From assembly GCA_023230505.1 (NCBI GenBank), contig JALNXF010000001.1:372001-436000 (forward strand): DNA of 64,000 nt, in the 5' to 3' direction. The DNA is from Candidatus Altimarinota bacterium. GTDB taxonomy: Bacteria > Patescibacteriota > Gracilibacteria > BD1-5 > UBA2023. The first letter of the stretch is position 1, and every line of letters starts with the position of its first letter. The translations under genes were made by a program, and so were the position numbers. Under the pieces are notes generated by a model, which worked only from the letters and a program-made list of their open reading frames with translations, was not told where the DNA came from and ran no database searches. Of this stretch, positions 1-12,700 are shown piece by piece.

Positions 1-37
1 TATTATGTTTTGAACATAAAAATGACATAGTTTGTAT

Positions 38-72
38 AACAAAATCTCAGGAAATATTTCTGAGATTTTGTG
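38..72. terminator. Intrinsic terminator-like hairpin
   Basis: A 10-bp perfect inverted repeat (AAAATCTCAG / CTGAGATTTT) closes a 9-nt loop and has A and T tracts on its two sides. It probably ends a gene outside the left edge. The bases from here to about 168 hold no convincing gene. Confidence 0.6.
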
Positions 73-168
73 CTTATATGAGTTTTTCGTGAATTTTGAT
101 AATAAAAATTGAAAAAATATAAAAAATAATTAATATCTAAAAAAGTTTTATTTACATATTTATTAAAA

Positions 169-711
169 ATGTATTCAATAGACAGAATAAAATGAGCTAA
201 AATACTCAATATATCAACAAGAACTCTTGATAGATATATTAGATCTGGTAAAATAAGAAGCCAGAAAAAATGAAAAAAGGTCTTTTTAAATTCTGATGAT
301 GTTGAAGTTTTAAAAAATTGATGAATTCAAGAAGATTACGAAGTGATTAAATCTAGAGAAATCGAAGTTAATCCATTTACAAAAACAGATTTAGTTTCAT
401 ATAAAAATCTATATCAAGATATTGTATGTAAAATAGAACAAAAAGATAATTTAATAAAGGATTTATCTTACAAATTAGGTAATGCTGAGGCAGAATTAAA
501 AAACTCAATATCACTTGTTGAATACAAAAAAACAGCATTTTTACTAGAAAGTTCTACAAATAAAATAGAACATGAAAAATTACAATTAGAAGAAAAAACT
601 AGTGATTTAGAAAAAAAATTAAGCACAAACAAATTGTTAAATACTATTTTATCAATATTTTTATTCATAACTATCATTTTACTCTTTGTTGTGTGGTTTA
701 GTAGCCTATAA
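169..711 (+). CDS. Helix-turn-helix protein with a C-terminal membrane anchor
   Basis: About 180 residues. Residues ~8-45 (AKILNISTRTLDRYIRSGKI, then a basic KKGKK stretch and FLNSDDVEVL) resemble the winged helix of MerR/excisionase-type DNA-binding proteins. Residues ~60-150 are Glu/Lys-rich and likely coiled coil. The last ~25 residues are strongly hydrophobic (ILSIFLFITIILLFVVW), one membrane helix near the C-terminus. The start is the first ATG after an in-frame UAA at 127; no clear Shine-Dalgarno is visible. This looks like a DNA-binding domain tethered to the membrane, perhaps a sensor-regulator or a chromosome anchor; its target is unknown. It sits 10 bases before a secreted peptidase gene and may share a transcript with it. 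Confidence 0.75.
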
Positions 712-721
712 CTCAATAATC

Positions 722-2713
722 ATGAGAAAATTAATTATATCGTTTTTTATATTTATAGCATTTTACAACTTCACTGAAGCTGGTAATTTTATTTACCCAT
801 TTGATAAAGTATCAAATCCAAAATGTAGATTTAGTGCCTGGAATACATTATCTGATGATTGTAAAATATCAATTCCAAGAATTGAGGGCTGAAACTATAC
901 AAAATACAAAAATGATACAAATTACAGAAGAATATATTCTATCCTTTGGTGATCAACTTATGATTATTGATGGGATGTGTGATATGGAAGTCATCTGTGA
1001 GTGGATATCGCGACGAGCGCTGGAACTCCAGTAAGAAGTATTTGAGACTGAGAAGTAATAATAGCTGGGTGGCTTGCCTGACGGTGAAATTCTGTTACAA
1101 TTAAGCATAAATTAAGTAATTGAACTTATGTATATTCAAATTATTCACATCTAAATAAAATACTAACTACAAAATGAAGTATTAAAGCCTGAACTACAAT
1201 TTGAGAAGTATGAGCGACAGGAAATGCATATTGAAATCATCTCCATTTTCAAATTGATATTACAAATCAAGCTCATCCATATTGGTATAGTACATGTTCA
1301 AAATGAGTTGATATTTTTTCTCTTGTAAATGATTGAATGTGTAGAGATTTTTTGACAGCTAATACAATTGATCCAATATTATTTCTAGAAAGTAATGGTC
1401 AATTTAAGGCAATTGAAGATATAAAACAAATGCAAAATAGAACTGCAAAAATTGAGAAACAAAATATTAAAACTAGAGAACAAATTCTTGAAGAAGAAAT
1501 TGCAGAATTTCTAAAAACTCATTCATTTAAATTAAATACATGAGTTTCTTGAAATAATTTAATGGTATGAAAAAATTATATAACAAAATTAAATGTATCA
1601 TATTTTAATAGACCATTTTCTTGAAATTTACCTGGGAACTGAATAGAGTTTGAATATGATAAAACAGCAGTTAAGGTATTTCCAGAAAAAGCAATTGCAG
1701 TAGAGGCTTGATTTAGAGAAATTATTATTACATGATTAAAAAGCTGAGCTCAAACTATTAACCTAAAACTCTGAAAGCAAACAGTTTGAAGAATTACAAT
1801 TAATTTCTATAAATCAGGTGAGCTTGGAAGCCCAACGGATGCAATGTTTATTATAAAAAACAATATTGCACTTTGAGATGAAAAATTAGCCTGAATAGTA
1901 TTTAAAACTACATTTTGAAGCAATCAAATTTATATTCCATATAATGGTACTTACAAAGTAAAATCACTTTCTGGAAAAGTAAAATTCTGTAATGTATCAA
2001 GAAAAAAAATAAGAAAATGTAATAATAGTGAACTAGTTGAAGAACTTACTTTTAGGTATGAGGATACTCTTTTTTGAGTATTGCTTTTTAATGTAATTCC
2101 ACTTGATTATCAACCAATTAAGCTTACTCTAGCAAAAGTTTGAAACAAATATGATATAACTTGGATGAAATCTCAAACTACAGTAACAAGCCCGTTAAAT
2201 CTTGATAAATCATATCTTTATTTTGATGAAAATATTTCCGCACTAAAAAAATGATTATTAAGACTAGATTCTGGGTATTTACTACAAGATAGGGATTTAA
2301 TATGAAAGCAAGTAAAACAAATTTTAATTAATTATTTATCATATGAATTCCTGAGGTCATGAAATAATTATACAAGGAAATCTCAAATTGTTGAAAAAAT
2401 TAAACAAACTCAAGCAAATATTTCAAAATTAAATGATTACAATAAATTTAGTAGAGCAGAATTTTCAAAAATTATTTTTGATAATTTATGACTTAATTTA
2501 TTAAAAAATGATGATAAAATATTAATTGACGAAACATGAGATTACAAGGATTATATTACAACTCTAAGAGTTAAATATAATTTCTCATGGAAAGACCAAT
2601 TCAAAGATAGATACTTTCAAAAAGATAAAAATATCACAGTCTGAGAAGCTCTATATTTAGTCGAGAAACTTAACTCCGCCTCAAATTGAAACTTACTTTC
2701 TACAACGAATTAA
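722..2713 (+). CDS. Secreted M23-family metallopeptidase with SLH-like C-terminus
   Basis: 663 residues. The N-terminus (MRKLIISFFIFIAFYNFTEA) is a signal peptide. The M23 (lysostaphin/LytM) core covers about residues 60-180. Its zinc ligands are visible: H91 and D95 in SHLGVDIA, and the H173-x-H175 pair in GNHLHFQI. Such enzymes cut cross-bridges of peptidoglycan outside the membrane. A long middle part is unassigned. The last ~160 residues contain segments resembling S-layer homology repeats (FSRAEFSKIIFDNLGL; ITVGEALYLVEKL), which bind cell-wall polymers. The role may be remodelling its own wall or attacking a host or prey wall. Its 3' end overlaps convergent valS by 14 bases. The peptidase call is firm; the SLH assignment is moderate. 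Confidence 0.85.
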
Positions 2714-5345
2714 ACTTCACTTTTAATTTTTCTAGTTGTTCTAGGGCTTGGGCTTTTTTGGCTTGTTCGGCTCTGACTACGCTTTCTGGTGCATTTTTGA
2801 TAAATTCGGCATTGAGAAGTTTGTGGTCTATGATTTTAATATATTCTTTTCTGTCTTCAATTTCAAGTTTTAATCTAGATTTCTCTTCTTCTGGGTCAAT
2901 TTCACCTCATAAGTCAGTGTAAATTTCAATATCCTCTACTATCGCAAAAGAATATTTGTCTTTATTAATTTCTTCGTTTAATCAGAAAAAATTAATATTT
3001 CCTATTTTTGCAAGTCATTTTAGAATTATTTCATTTGATTTAATAATGCTAGTATTTAAATTATTTGTCTTGAAATTAACATCAATAAAATCTCCTGGTT
3101 TTACTAATTTTTCAGCTCTAATATTTCTAATTGATTTAATTACTTCAAATAAAAGTGACATTTCTTTTTCAATATTTTCATCCTTAGTAATTGCTAATTC
3201 AGGCCAAGTACTATCTATTAAAGTTTCTCAAATTCTTAATTTACTATATATTTCTTCTGTAATAAAAGGTACATAAGGATGCCATAATTTAAGAAGAGTT
3301 AAAATAGAAAAGGCAAGTACATCATTTCAATGTGTTGAAATTTCTTTTGTTAATTTGTATTCTTCAATATAAAAATCAGAAAAATCATCTCTGGTAAAAT
3401 TGGTTAATTCCATTCAAGTTAGAGAAAAATTATAGTTTTCCATTCATAAAGTTGTGGCTTCAATAATACCTTTTAATTTTGAAATAATCCATTTTTCATG
3501 ATTTAGTAGTGAGTTATAATTTTTTGAAATTGTATTTTCAAGTTCAGAATAAGTTTTGTTAATTTCTCAAATATTTGAATAAACAAATCTAGAAATATTC
3601 CAAAGTTTATTAAGAAAAATTGAAGAAGATTCAACATTTTTAATTGAAAAATTCATATTATTTCCAGGAGTATTACCAATTACTAGAGAAAGTCTAAGTG
3701 AATCTGAACTATATTCTTCAATTACATCAAGCGGATCTATACCATTTCAAAGTGATTTACTCATTTTCTTTCATTTTTCATCAAAAACCAATCAGTGTAA
3801 ATAAATATTTTTAAATGGAGTTTGACCTGTGAACTCATATCAGAATAATAACATTTTAGTTACCCAGAAAAATATTATATCATGACCGGTTTCAAGCATT
3901 TGAGCAGGGTAATATTTTTTATATAAATCTCCAGAATTTTCAAAATCCCAATCAAGAACAGAAAAAGGCCATAAAGCAGATGAAAACCATGTATCAAGTA
4001 CATCATCATCTCTTCTTACATTTTCACATCAATATTTAGCAAAAACAGCTTCTTCATCTAAACTAACTTCTAATAATTTTCAAGTATGAATATCATAATA
4101 AGCAGGAATTTGATGACCCCACCAAAGTTGGCGAGAAATACACCAATCGCGTAAATTATAAATCCAATCTTCAAAAATTTTATTGTATCTTTCTGGAATA
4201 ATTTTAAAATCTCATTTTTTGTATCATTCAATAACTTTTTTGGCTAGCACATCTGATTTTACAAACCATTGAGTAGAAATTACAGTTTCTATTTTACATC
4301 ATGTTCTCTCGCAATATCATACTTTATGAGTATAAGGTTCTTGTTTTAGAAAATTTCATTTTGATTTAAGAAGCTCCACGATATTATCTCTAGCTGTTTT
4401 AATATCTTGACCTGCAAAAATTCAGGCTTCCCTATTCATATATCCAGCATTATCAATAACGCTATAATCAAGTCTCAGTCAGTGTTTTTTTCAAATTTGA
4501 AAATCTGTACTATCATGAGCAGGAGTAATTTTTAGAACTCATGTCCCAAATTCCATATCAACACTCTCATCTCAAATAATAGGAATTTCCTTATTTAAAA
4601 GTGGAAGAATTACTTTTCTTCAAATTAGTCTTTTATATCTTTTATCTTTTGGATTTACAGCAATGGCCTGGTCAGCGAGCATTGTCTCAGGACGAGTTGT
4701 AGCAACTACAAGTTCATTGTCAGAACCACTTACAAAATAAGTAATATAATACATTTCAGCTTGTTCTTCTTTAAATTCAACCTCAATATCGCTTACTACA
4801 GTCTTTAAAACAGGAGAATAATTTACCATATATTCTCATCTATAAATTAGTCATTTGTTATACAAATCAACAAAAACTTTTCAAACTGTTTTGCTTAATC
4901 ATTCATCTAGGGTAAATCTTTCCTTACTCCAATCGCAAGAGGCTCACATTAATTTTATTTGATCTGTAATATTTTTATGATATTCATCTTTCCATTTCCA
5001 TACTTCCTCAAGAAATTTTTCTCTTCATAATTCAATTCTTGAAATCCCTTCTTTTGCTAATTTTTTCTCAACAACATTTTGAGTAGAAATTCAAGCATGA
5101 TCTGTCCCCGGAACCCAAAGAGTATCATCTCATTTTAATCTATGATACCTCACCATTATATCTTCTATAGTCAAAGTAAGTGAGTGTCATAAATGAAGTC
5201 TTCCAGTTACATTTGGAGGTGGAATGGGAATATAAAAAGTCTCTCAAGTTTTCGATTCCATAGGTTTAAATTTACCCTCTGTTTCCCATTTTTTATAAAT
5301 CTCACCTTCAAAATCCTTCGGATTATATTTTTTCGCAAACTCCAT
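2700..5345 (-). CDS. valS: Valine--tRNA ligase
   Basis: 881 residues, full length for class Ia ValRS, which charges tRNA-Val with valine in the cytoplasm. The HIGH-type motif (RLHLGHS, ~residue 50) follows PPPNVTG. The KMSKS loop (KGKKMSKSLGNG) is near residue 527. The editing domain carries the conserved [11 protein letters not shown]. The C-terminal coiled-coil arm (residues ~815-881) ends with [24 protein letters not shown]. The start [20 protein letters not shown] matches the family. Gly of both signature loops is partly encoded by UGA, so in the standard code only short fragments appear. Confidence 0.98.
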
Positions 5346-5540
5346 AAATTATTTAAGTTATATATATTTATTTAAATATACTAATTTTTAAATAATTTCA
5401 AAATTTAATTTTAATTTATTTTATATATCACTCAAGATAAATTTATCTCTAAATCTCCTTACCTAAAAAAATTATAAAAACAAAGTTGATTTCAAAATAT
5501 TTTGATTATAATAAAATTGATTTATCACTTATTAAAAATT

Positions 5541-5696
5541 ATGAATTCAATATTAAATAAATTGAAAACCAGCTTTCCAATTGAAAATATTTCAAAAGAA
5601 GAACTTATGGAATTACAAAAAAGAGAACAAGAAGAACTTATTGATTTTGAGGATATTAAAAAATATACTCATCTTAAAGAGTTAACAAAAATATAA
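5541..5696 (+). CDS. Small antitoxin-like protein of a RelE/ParE pair
   Basis: 51 residues, acidic and helical (ENISKEELMELQKREQEELI). It lies 5 bases upstream of a RelE/ParE-type toxin gene, the usual order of type II toxin-antitoxin operons. The ATG at 5541 is the best start, since the longer upstream reading has no matching features. By position it should bind and neutralise the following protein and repress the shared promoter. The family was not recognised from sequence alone. Confidence 0.65.
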   Translation: MNSILNKLKTSFPIENISKEELMELQKREQEELIDFEDIKKYTHLKELTKI

Positions 5697-5701
5697 AATT
5701 T

Positions 5702-5962
5702 ATGTTTAGAATAAAATTCACAAAAACAGCATTTAAAGAATTTACAAAACTTCCAAAAGAATATCAACTCCAAATTGAAGAAAAAATCACACTTATTTCA
5801 ATGTGAATTTACCTAAATCTAGACATTTCAAGACTATCTCCTCAAGAAGAAAAAAGATATAGATTAAGAATATGAAAATATAGAGTAATTTATAAAAAAG
5901 AAGATGAAATATTATTAATAACAGTAATTAAAATATGAAGTAGATGAGATGTATATAAATAA
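5702..5962 (+). CDS. RelE/ParE-family toxin
   Basis: 86 residues. The fold signature is clear: an N-terminal strand and helix (FRIKFTKTAFKEFTKLPKEY), then [35 protein letters not shown], the core beta-sheet of RelE/ParE toxins. RelE members cut mRNA in the ribosome and ParE members poison gyrase; the sequence does not decide which. It forms an operon with the 51-residue gene just upstream and is closed by a hairpin at 5985-6016. Confidence 0.85.
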
Positions 5963-5984
5963 ATTTATCCACATAAACACCACA

Positions 5985-6016
5985 AAAAAATCCCAGAATT
6001 TCTTCTGAGATTTTTT
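5985..6016. terminator. Bidirectional intrinsic terminator
   Basis: Inverted repeat of about 12 bp (AAAAATCCCAGA / TCTGAGATTTTT) with T-runs on both sides. It lies between the toxin stop and the 3' end of the convergent surface-protein gene and fits both transcripts. Pairing is better on the minus strand, where the one mismatch becomes a G-U pair. Confidence 0.75.
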
Positions 6017-6032
6017 ATTTAAATTTTGATAA

Positions 6033-6905
6033 TTAGAATGTACCTGAAACTGTATAAGTAACAGTTGTAGAATAATTATCAGCTTCAGTAACAGGAGAAA
6101 TATTAGCTTCATAATTAGCAACAAAAGTGTCACCATCAGTAGTACCTGGGGTTCAAACTCCTCAATTTGCAGCAGCAATACTTGAAGCAACACCTGAGAT
6201 TGCATATGTAGAAGCAACATCTAAACCTGCAGTAGCAGCAATAGTTGAAGTTCAATTAGCTCATTGTCCAACAGAAGCTACATCAATACTAAATCATTCA
6301 GTTCAAGCTAATTGTGCAGCTCTAGTTCTAAAAGGTATTACATTTCAAGTAGTGGCACCAACAAAATTTGAAGCAGCAGCACTTACTACATATCCTCAAT
6401 TAGCATTTGTAGCAACAGTTACAGTAGTATCAGTAGTGGAATCAGTAGGAGCTAAAGCTGATAAAACTCATAAATCAACAGTAGAATTGCTTATTGCCAT
6501 GCTTAATATTGGCAGAACTCTAGCACTAACTACAACATTATTTGTAGTATCTCAAGCAGTAGCAGAACCAAAAGTACCATTATCAGCTGAAAATGTAATT
6601 GTATAATATTGATTTGCAGCAACATTAGTAGAAGGTAAAGTAAGAGTATTATTATCTGTTACAGTACAAGGTCAAGTTAAAGCAACATTAGAATTAGCTC
6701 AACCAGCATTTGTCATAACTATAGTAGCAGTACAGGTAGTAGCTCAAGCAAATGATCAAGCACTTGTAACAACTACATCTGTAGCAGGAGTTACAACAGC
6801 AGTTGCGTTGTTTATAGCAGCAGCGTTAGCTGTAAAGTTAATCATGTTCATTGTAAGGATTGCAATTGCACTTGCACCCGCTACAACTTTTCTAAAATTT
6901 GTCAT
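6033..6905 (-). CDS. Secreted Ala/Thr/Val-rich surface protein
   Basis: 290 residues. The signal peptide MTNFRKVVAGASAIAILTMN runs to an ANA-AA cleavage site near residue 29. The mature part is low-complexity, rich in Ala, Thr, Val, Ser and Asn. Its middle (VVVSARVLPILSMAISNSTV, then DLG, and TVTVATNANGGYVVSAAA) resembles beta-sandwich surface domains seen in WxL-like and CPR cell-envelope proteins, but no WxL motif is present. A reading open upstream of the ATG would spoil the signal peptide, so 6905 is the start. Probably an extracellular or envelope structural protein. Confidence 0.75.
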
Positions 6906-7126
6906 GTTATAAAAAGTTAATAAATAAAAAACATGTTTTTTATTTGAAATATATATTTTGGCCAAATATATTTCAAACATATTTTTCATTATCATAATTT
7001 TTTTTAAAAGTCAAGTTTATTTTTATAAAGAAATCACAAATTAGTTTTTGTCAATAGAGATTAAAAATTAAATTTTACAAAAAAATAAAAAATAATAGCA
7101 TTATTTTTAATAAAAAGCTGAGTTTT

Positions 7127-7155
7127 TTGCTTTATTTGAAATAATGTGATAAAAT
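7127..7155 (+). promoter_or_regulatory. Candidate promoter for the GGDEF-like gene
   Basis: TTGCTT (7127-7132) and TAAAAT (7150-7155) are spaced by 17 bases, about 27 bases before the ATG at 7182. The rest of the 276-base gap between the divergent genes is plain AT-rich DNA with no gene. Confidence 0.4.
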
Positions 7156-7181
7156 TAAACTACAAATTTAAATAAATATAA

Positions 7182-9098
7182 ATGGAATTTAATTGAAATA
7201 TAGATTTAAATAAAGAAAGAAAGCCTTTAACAAAGAATTTATTTTCTGGTGTTTGAGGTATTGTTTTGAAGGTAAAAAAACTCGTATGAGATATATACGA
7301 ACAAAATTGAGTACAAAAACAAAATAATTTTTTAAAAAATGAGCCTTGTTTAACATGAGATAGATTAGAAGAAATTTTATCAAAAATTGATAAATGAGAG
7401 AAAATTACAAAAATTGAGAAATTACTTTTAATAAGAAGAATAGAAAGAAATAATCCAATTTATAGTATTTTAACAAATTTAAAAAGATGAGATAGATTCT
7501 GAATTATAATTTTTAAATGAATAAAAGAATTAAATGATACTACAAGCCAATCATTTACAGATAAAGTAGTAAACGAATTTAAGTTAAAAATTCAAAGAAA
7601 TCACAAAGAAATAAAAGTTGTATGGAATGATTGGAAAAATTTCGTATTTAAGATACCAAGAAATTCATCTATAAAACAAGAAGTACTTGAAAAGATGATG
7701 AGTGATATTTTAAAAAGAAATATGAAATTATATTGAATTAAAAATGATATAACTGATATTATTAAAATAGCCTCTACAAGCTCAATAATTAGTTGACGCT
7801 CTCAAGAAGATTTTATGCATAATATTGCTTTTGCTAGGCTGTCTCTTGAGAGAGAATGAGTAAGATGACTTTTGTCAAAAGAAGAAATAGTAGCTAAAGA
7901 AAAGGAATTATTTAATAAATATTTTCATTCTAAAAATAAAGTAAGAAGAAAATACCTTCATGATGATTGAGTATTTTTTGTAGAAAATAACAATTTAGTG
8001 AGAAAATTTATGCTAAATTGACGTGAAAAAACTGAAAAAACAATTATTTTTTATCCAAATTGAGATATTAATATTGATTTTATTACAAAAGTAAGAAAGA
8101 AACAACTTCCAACAAATTGTGATTGTTATAATGATTTTAAAGTTTTATTTGATTCTTATGTTGCCAGAGCCGAATTTATAGCGCCGTATATCAAGAGAGA
8201 TGATTTAGAAAAATGAGAAATTTTAAGTTCAAAAGAACTAGAAGAATATAAAAAAGTTATATTTGAAATAGAACAAAATAAAATAAAGAGTCCTAAAAAA
8301 ATAAGGCAATTATCGGAAAATAATTATAAAAATTCTCTAGAAAAATGAGTATTTTACAATAAAATAAAACAAAAATGACAACTTTTTTATGTAGATATAA
8401 AAGATATGTGAAGTATTAATATGAAGGATTTTTCTGATAAAATTAATATGTGGCATAATTGAGAGATTACAGCAAAAGAAATTTTGCTAAAATCATGAGA
8501 TAATATGACTATAAAATTTCAAAATGTAATAAAAGAATTAAAGAAAAAATTAGCTGAAACATATATAAATAAAGAAATAAATATTTCAGTTTGATGAGAT
8601 GAAATAATGATTTTTGTAGAATGAGTTGAAAATAATATCAAGACAAGAAAAATTATAGAAAGTGTATTTGAAATATTAAAATATAATCAAATAGAATGAA
8701 GAGTTACACAAAAATTAGTGACTGAAAAAAATTTATCAACATGATGAGAACGTCTAATTGAGACATTAGATAAATTAACTAAAAAAACAAAACAAATGGA
8801 AAAAAGAATTGACGCAATAAGTAAAACTTTATTAGTAAAAAGAAGACAAATTACAAGTTTAGAAGAGAATAAAAGAATAAATAAAGCGATAAAAGATTTA
8901 GAAAAATTAAGGAATTTTAGTCTGAGTATAGAAAATGAAGAAGAATATATAACATTTCATAGTAGACCAAAGAATTTAGAAAATAAAATACCATTATCGC
9001 ATATAATTAATGAACAATGAAATCTAAAATGAGATCCGCCATCTCCATTTACAAAATATCTTGATACTCATAGTTTATGAAGAAAAAAAGAAAGATAG
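7182..9098 (+). CDS. Protein with a degenerate GGDEF-like domain
   Basis: 638 residues, soluble and Lys-rich. Residues ~400-500 read LFYVDIKDMGSINMKDFSDK and, further on, ISVGGDEIMIFVEG. This is the layout of a GGDEF palm: a metal-site strand (DIKD) followed by the signature hairpin, here GGDEI. The spacing and the missing asparagine/GHxxGD stretch suggest it no longer makes cyclic di-GMP; a nucleotidyl cyclase or polymerase-like palm of another kind is possible. Residues ~540-590 are likely coiled coil (KKTKQMEKRIDAISKTLLVK). Standing alone between a surface-protein gene and an orphan, it has no operon partner. The signature hairpin is visible; the function is inferred. Confidence 0.6.
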
Positions 9099-9107
9099 TA
9101 CCACAAT

Positions 9108-9141
9108 GTCGTCATCTCGAGCGTAGTCAAGAGATCTATTA
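9108..9141. repeat. REP-like dispersed element
   Basis: The stretch GTCATCTCGAGCGTAGTCAA followed by GAGATCTATTA is an imperfect palindrome, more GC-rich than its surroundings. Similar elements occur at 31651-31690 and 46113-46147 and, in a more diverged form, at 62429-62509. It fills the gap after the preceding stop codon. Confidence 0.55.
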
Positions 9142-9163
9142 ATTATAACTAATAATATAAAAT

Positions 9164-9727
9164 ATGCACAAAAATAAAAAAAATCATACAGATATAGAAG
9201 AGATAAAAAATTTCTATAAAAATATAACTGAATTTAAAAAATTTAGTAAAATTATAGATAATAAAGAAAAAATGGATCTTTATTTAGAAATTAGAGCCAT
9301 AATTATTCTTTTATTTTTTACATTAAATAATTATTTATGAGATTTTATATTTGACCAAGATCCAAAAAATCCAGAAAAAAATAAAATTGATTCAGTAATT
9401 GAAACACTAAATTATTTATCATTAGATGATTCCTCTAGTTTTTCATTATATAACATAGAATTTGAGAAACAAATAGTTTCACTAATTAGGAATTACATAA
9501 AAAATAAAAATGATGTAGATTTAAGGGATTTTAAAGATATTTATAAAAATTGTGATACACTTTGTACTAAAGAATTTCAAGCAATAGTTAATAATTTTTC
9601 AGGAAGAAATACAAAAAATGAGAATTTAATTGAATATTTTCAAAGAAGATTAAAACAAAAAATTGATAAATTTTGTCTAATTAGTCTCAAAAAGAAAGTA
9701 AAAGATGATGTAAGTTCACATTGTTAA
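9164..9727 (+). CDS. Hypothetical protein
   Basis: 187 residues, no family recognised. Mostly helical and charged, with a hydrophobic stretch near residues 42-60 (EIRAIIILLFFTLNNYLGDF) that could be a buried or membrane helix. Four cysteines lie in the C-terminal half, two of them in KNCDTLCTKEF. It follows a REP-like element and ends just before the convergent giant surface-protein gene. Confidence 0.6.
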
Positions 9728-9733
9728 TTATTT

Positions 9734-12700
9734 CTAATAATTCAAATTCACACTAAAACTAGTATTCGCACTATAATTTCAAGCTACTTGAACAAATGGT
9801 ATTTTTCCTTGATATTTTATATTATATGTAAATGTTTTTTGAACTCAATTTAAATCAATATTTCAACTTACATTGCTTTCTAATAATTTTGGTAAGGCAT
9901 CTGTAGTTCAAAATGCTTTTGGGGTAGCGGAGTTAAGTCATTCATAATCAATTCAAAATCAATACAGAGTATTCCAACTTTGTATAGAATTAATTCAAGA
10001 ATTTAAAGTATTATCTCATCATAAATTCAAATCAAATCAAGCACCAAGAGTTTTGATTGTTACTGTTACATTTTGGGTAGCATCTACTAGGTTATCTACT
10101 TGCATTACTCATAAATCTATATTTGAATTTGAAATTGTAAATTCAAATTTATCAACGTAGAAAATAATATCTTTAGAGGCTTTATTTCAACTTGTATCAT
10201 AAATATCAAAAGAGGCTTTATATTTTCAAAATGCTAAATTAGATAAATCAAAAGTAGCAGTTGTAGTACTTACTCAAGAATTAGAGATATTAGATCAAGC
10301 ATCATCAAAACTTGTTCAATTCCATTTTCAAATTGAAAATGTATAAGAAGCAGGATTTACAGCAACATTATCAGAATAATTAAAATTTACAGTAAAGTCT
10401 CAGATAGGATAAAGTGTATTTTCAGCCGGTGAAAAACTATCTATAGTTGGAGCTGTAGAATCAAAAACATTAGTATTTCACGGTGTTCCTAAATATCATT
10501 CAGTTAATCAATTATTTACAACTGAAGAATACCAAGAAGCTGGATTTAATCAGTCTCATGCATTTGATAATCTTTCTGAGGCAATTCAAGAATTACTGTC
10601 TCAAGCTGGCCAAGGGCTAGCAACTGATTTATCCCAGATAATTCATCAGCTATCCTTTAAGACTAAATCATTTTGACTATTTAAATCTAAATTTAAAGCC
10701 GCATCAAAATCAGTTACAACTCAACTAAGAGTCGTAATTCAAGTTTTAGCAATTAAAAATAATCAACCTGCAGCAATACTTCATGTTGAAATTGTAATAT
10801 TCACTCAATTCCCTCCTCCATTTTCAATAACCCAATTTGTTAAATCTATAGATGTATCTCATAAATTTTTTAATTCTATATATTGTGTACTTCATGTTGA
10901 ATACATTACTTCGTTGATAATAACAAGATTAGAAATACTTACATAATGAGTTAAAGTTTGTTTATTTCAGGTAGCATCATCTACAGAATTAGCTGTTGCT
11001 GAAATTTCAGTTCAAGCAGATAAAGTTCAATCCAAGCTTATAGTAACTTGACTTCCAGCTCATACAACTCAGGTAATATTTGGTAAAGAAGTTCAACTTA
11101 ACGTAAATGAAGAATTATTTAAAGCTGAATTATAATTTTCTGAAAGATCTACATATACTGTAGTTCCAATTTGTCTTGCTCATATAACAACAGGTCATAC
11201 CTTATCAGAAGCATTTGCACTTGTAAGATCAGTTATAAGATTATCTGCTATATCTCATAGTGTCGAATTTGAAGTAATTTGAACTAAAGGAGTAGCTTGA
11301 GTGTCAGTTACTAACAATTCATCTAAATTAAGATATAAAATAGATCAAGTTGAAGTATAGCTATTTATAGTATATCAACCAACAGATGCAACAATTGCTC
11401 AAGTATTATTATTTAGCGTCTCAGAGAAATTAATCTTAATTTTATCAATTTTTCAATTTCAATCAGTGTCTTGAGTTTCTCTAGAAAGTAATTTTGGTTT
11501 TAATCAATCAGTTACATTAAAACTAGTAATATTTGCTACTAAATTATTAGAGCCATCCTTCAAATTTGTTCAATTATAAGCAAAAGTTGGAATTTGACCG
11601 GTATCATTATCATCACTTGTCTCATTTATAGCTATTCTTAGAATATTTGAAGCTATAGAAGAGAGTCATTTAGTAGAGCCTGCTGCTAGATTTCAAACTA
11701 TAATTTCTCAGTCATTATTTCCGGTAATATTTTCTGAAAAAGTTACATCAATTCTATCAATTTTGTAATTAGAATTAGAATCAACAGTAATTGCAGATAA
11801 TTTAATAGGAATTGCCTTATCAATTAAGGTAATATTTGTATCATTTCAGGCAAGATTTAGGCTAGAATCCTTCCAATTTCAATTATTATTAAAATCAATA
11901 GTCATTCATCAAGCTGATGTATTATAATCTGTAGGTTCAGCCAAAGTAAAAGTTGCAATATTTCAAGAAGTTAAAATGCTTAATAAACTCACTCATGCCA
12001 AAGGATTATTTATAGAAAAGCTTGCCGTATCTGTAGTTGATGAAATATTTTCTGAGAAATAAACTTTTATTTGATCTACTTTTCAATTTGAGTTAGAATC
12101 ATAAATTTCTGCACTAGTAATAATTGGAGAAGCTTTATCTGTTGGAACTCTATTAGAAATACTTGCGAGTTTATTTGTCGCAATATCCTCAATTCAAACT
12201 CCGGTAAAACTAAGAGTAGGAAGTGATGAAGTATCTCAATATGGAGTATTAAAATATAATTCTAAAATTGTATTATTTCAAATATCAGATACACTATAAC
12301 TTCCGCTTAAGGTAATTCAATCTGATACACTGAATTCAGAAGTATTAATTAATCAGTGATTTATTTTTTCTGAAAATGTAACAATATATCAATCAACTTT
12401 TCAGGTAACTCAAAAGTCTTCAGTCTCAACTGAAGTAATAGTCGGTGGTAGACTATCAATTATAAAATTAGATGAGGCTACAACATTTGATTCATTTCAT
12501 ACACTATCATAAGCTGTAATAATAATTTTAGCTGTTGTTGTATCTATTCAATCAGGAATGGCAAAATTATAACTTCAATCATTTGCTTCTCAGGATACAA
12601 TTGGAACTACAGTTCAGGTAAAATTATAATCAAGTTTTATTGAATTAGCATTAAGTGATGCTCAAGCAGTTGTAATAAGTACTGGATTCCAAGTAATGTT

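Noticed and set aside
3..209. 68-residue open frame on the minus strand at the left edge
   Set aside because: Very AT-rich, spans a terminator hairpin and the start of the helix-turn-helix gene; no coding features.
2686..3276. Two plus-strand open frames of 78 and 106 residues
   Set aside because: Both are antisense shadows of the C-terminal part of valS.
6127..6606. 159-residue open frame on the plus strand
   Set aside because: It is the antisense shadow of the Ala/Thr-rich surface protein; its Ala/Val composition mirrors the repetitive minus-strand gene, and it has no start context.
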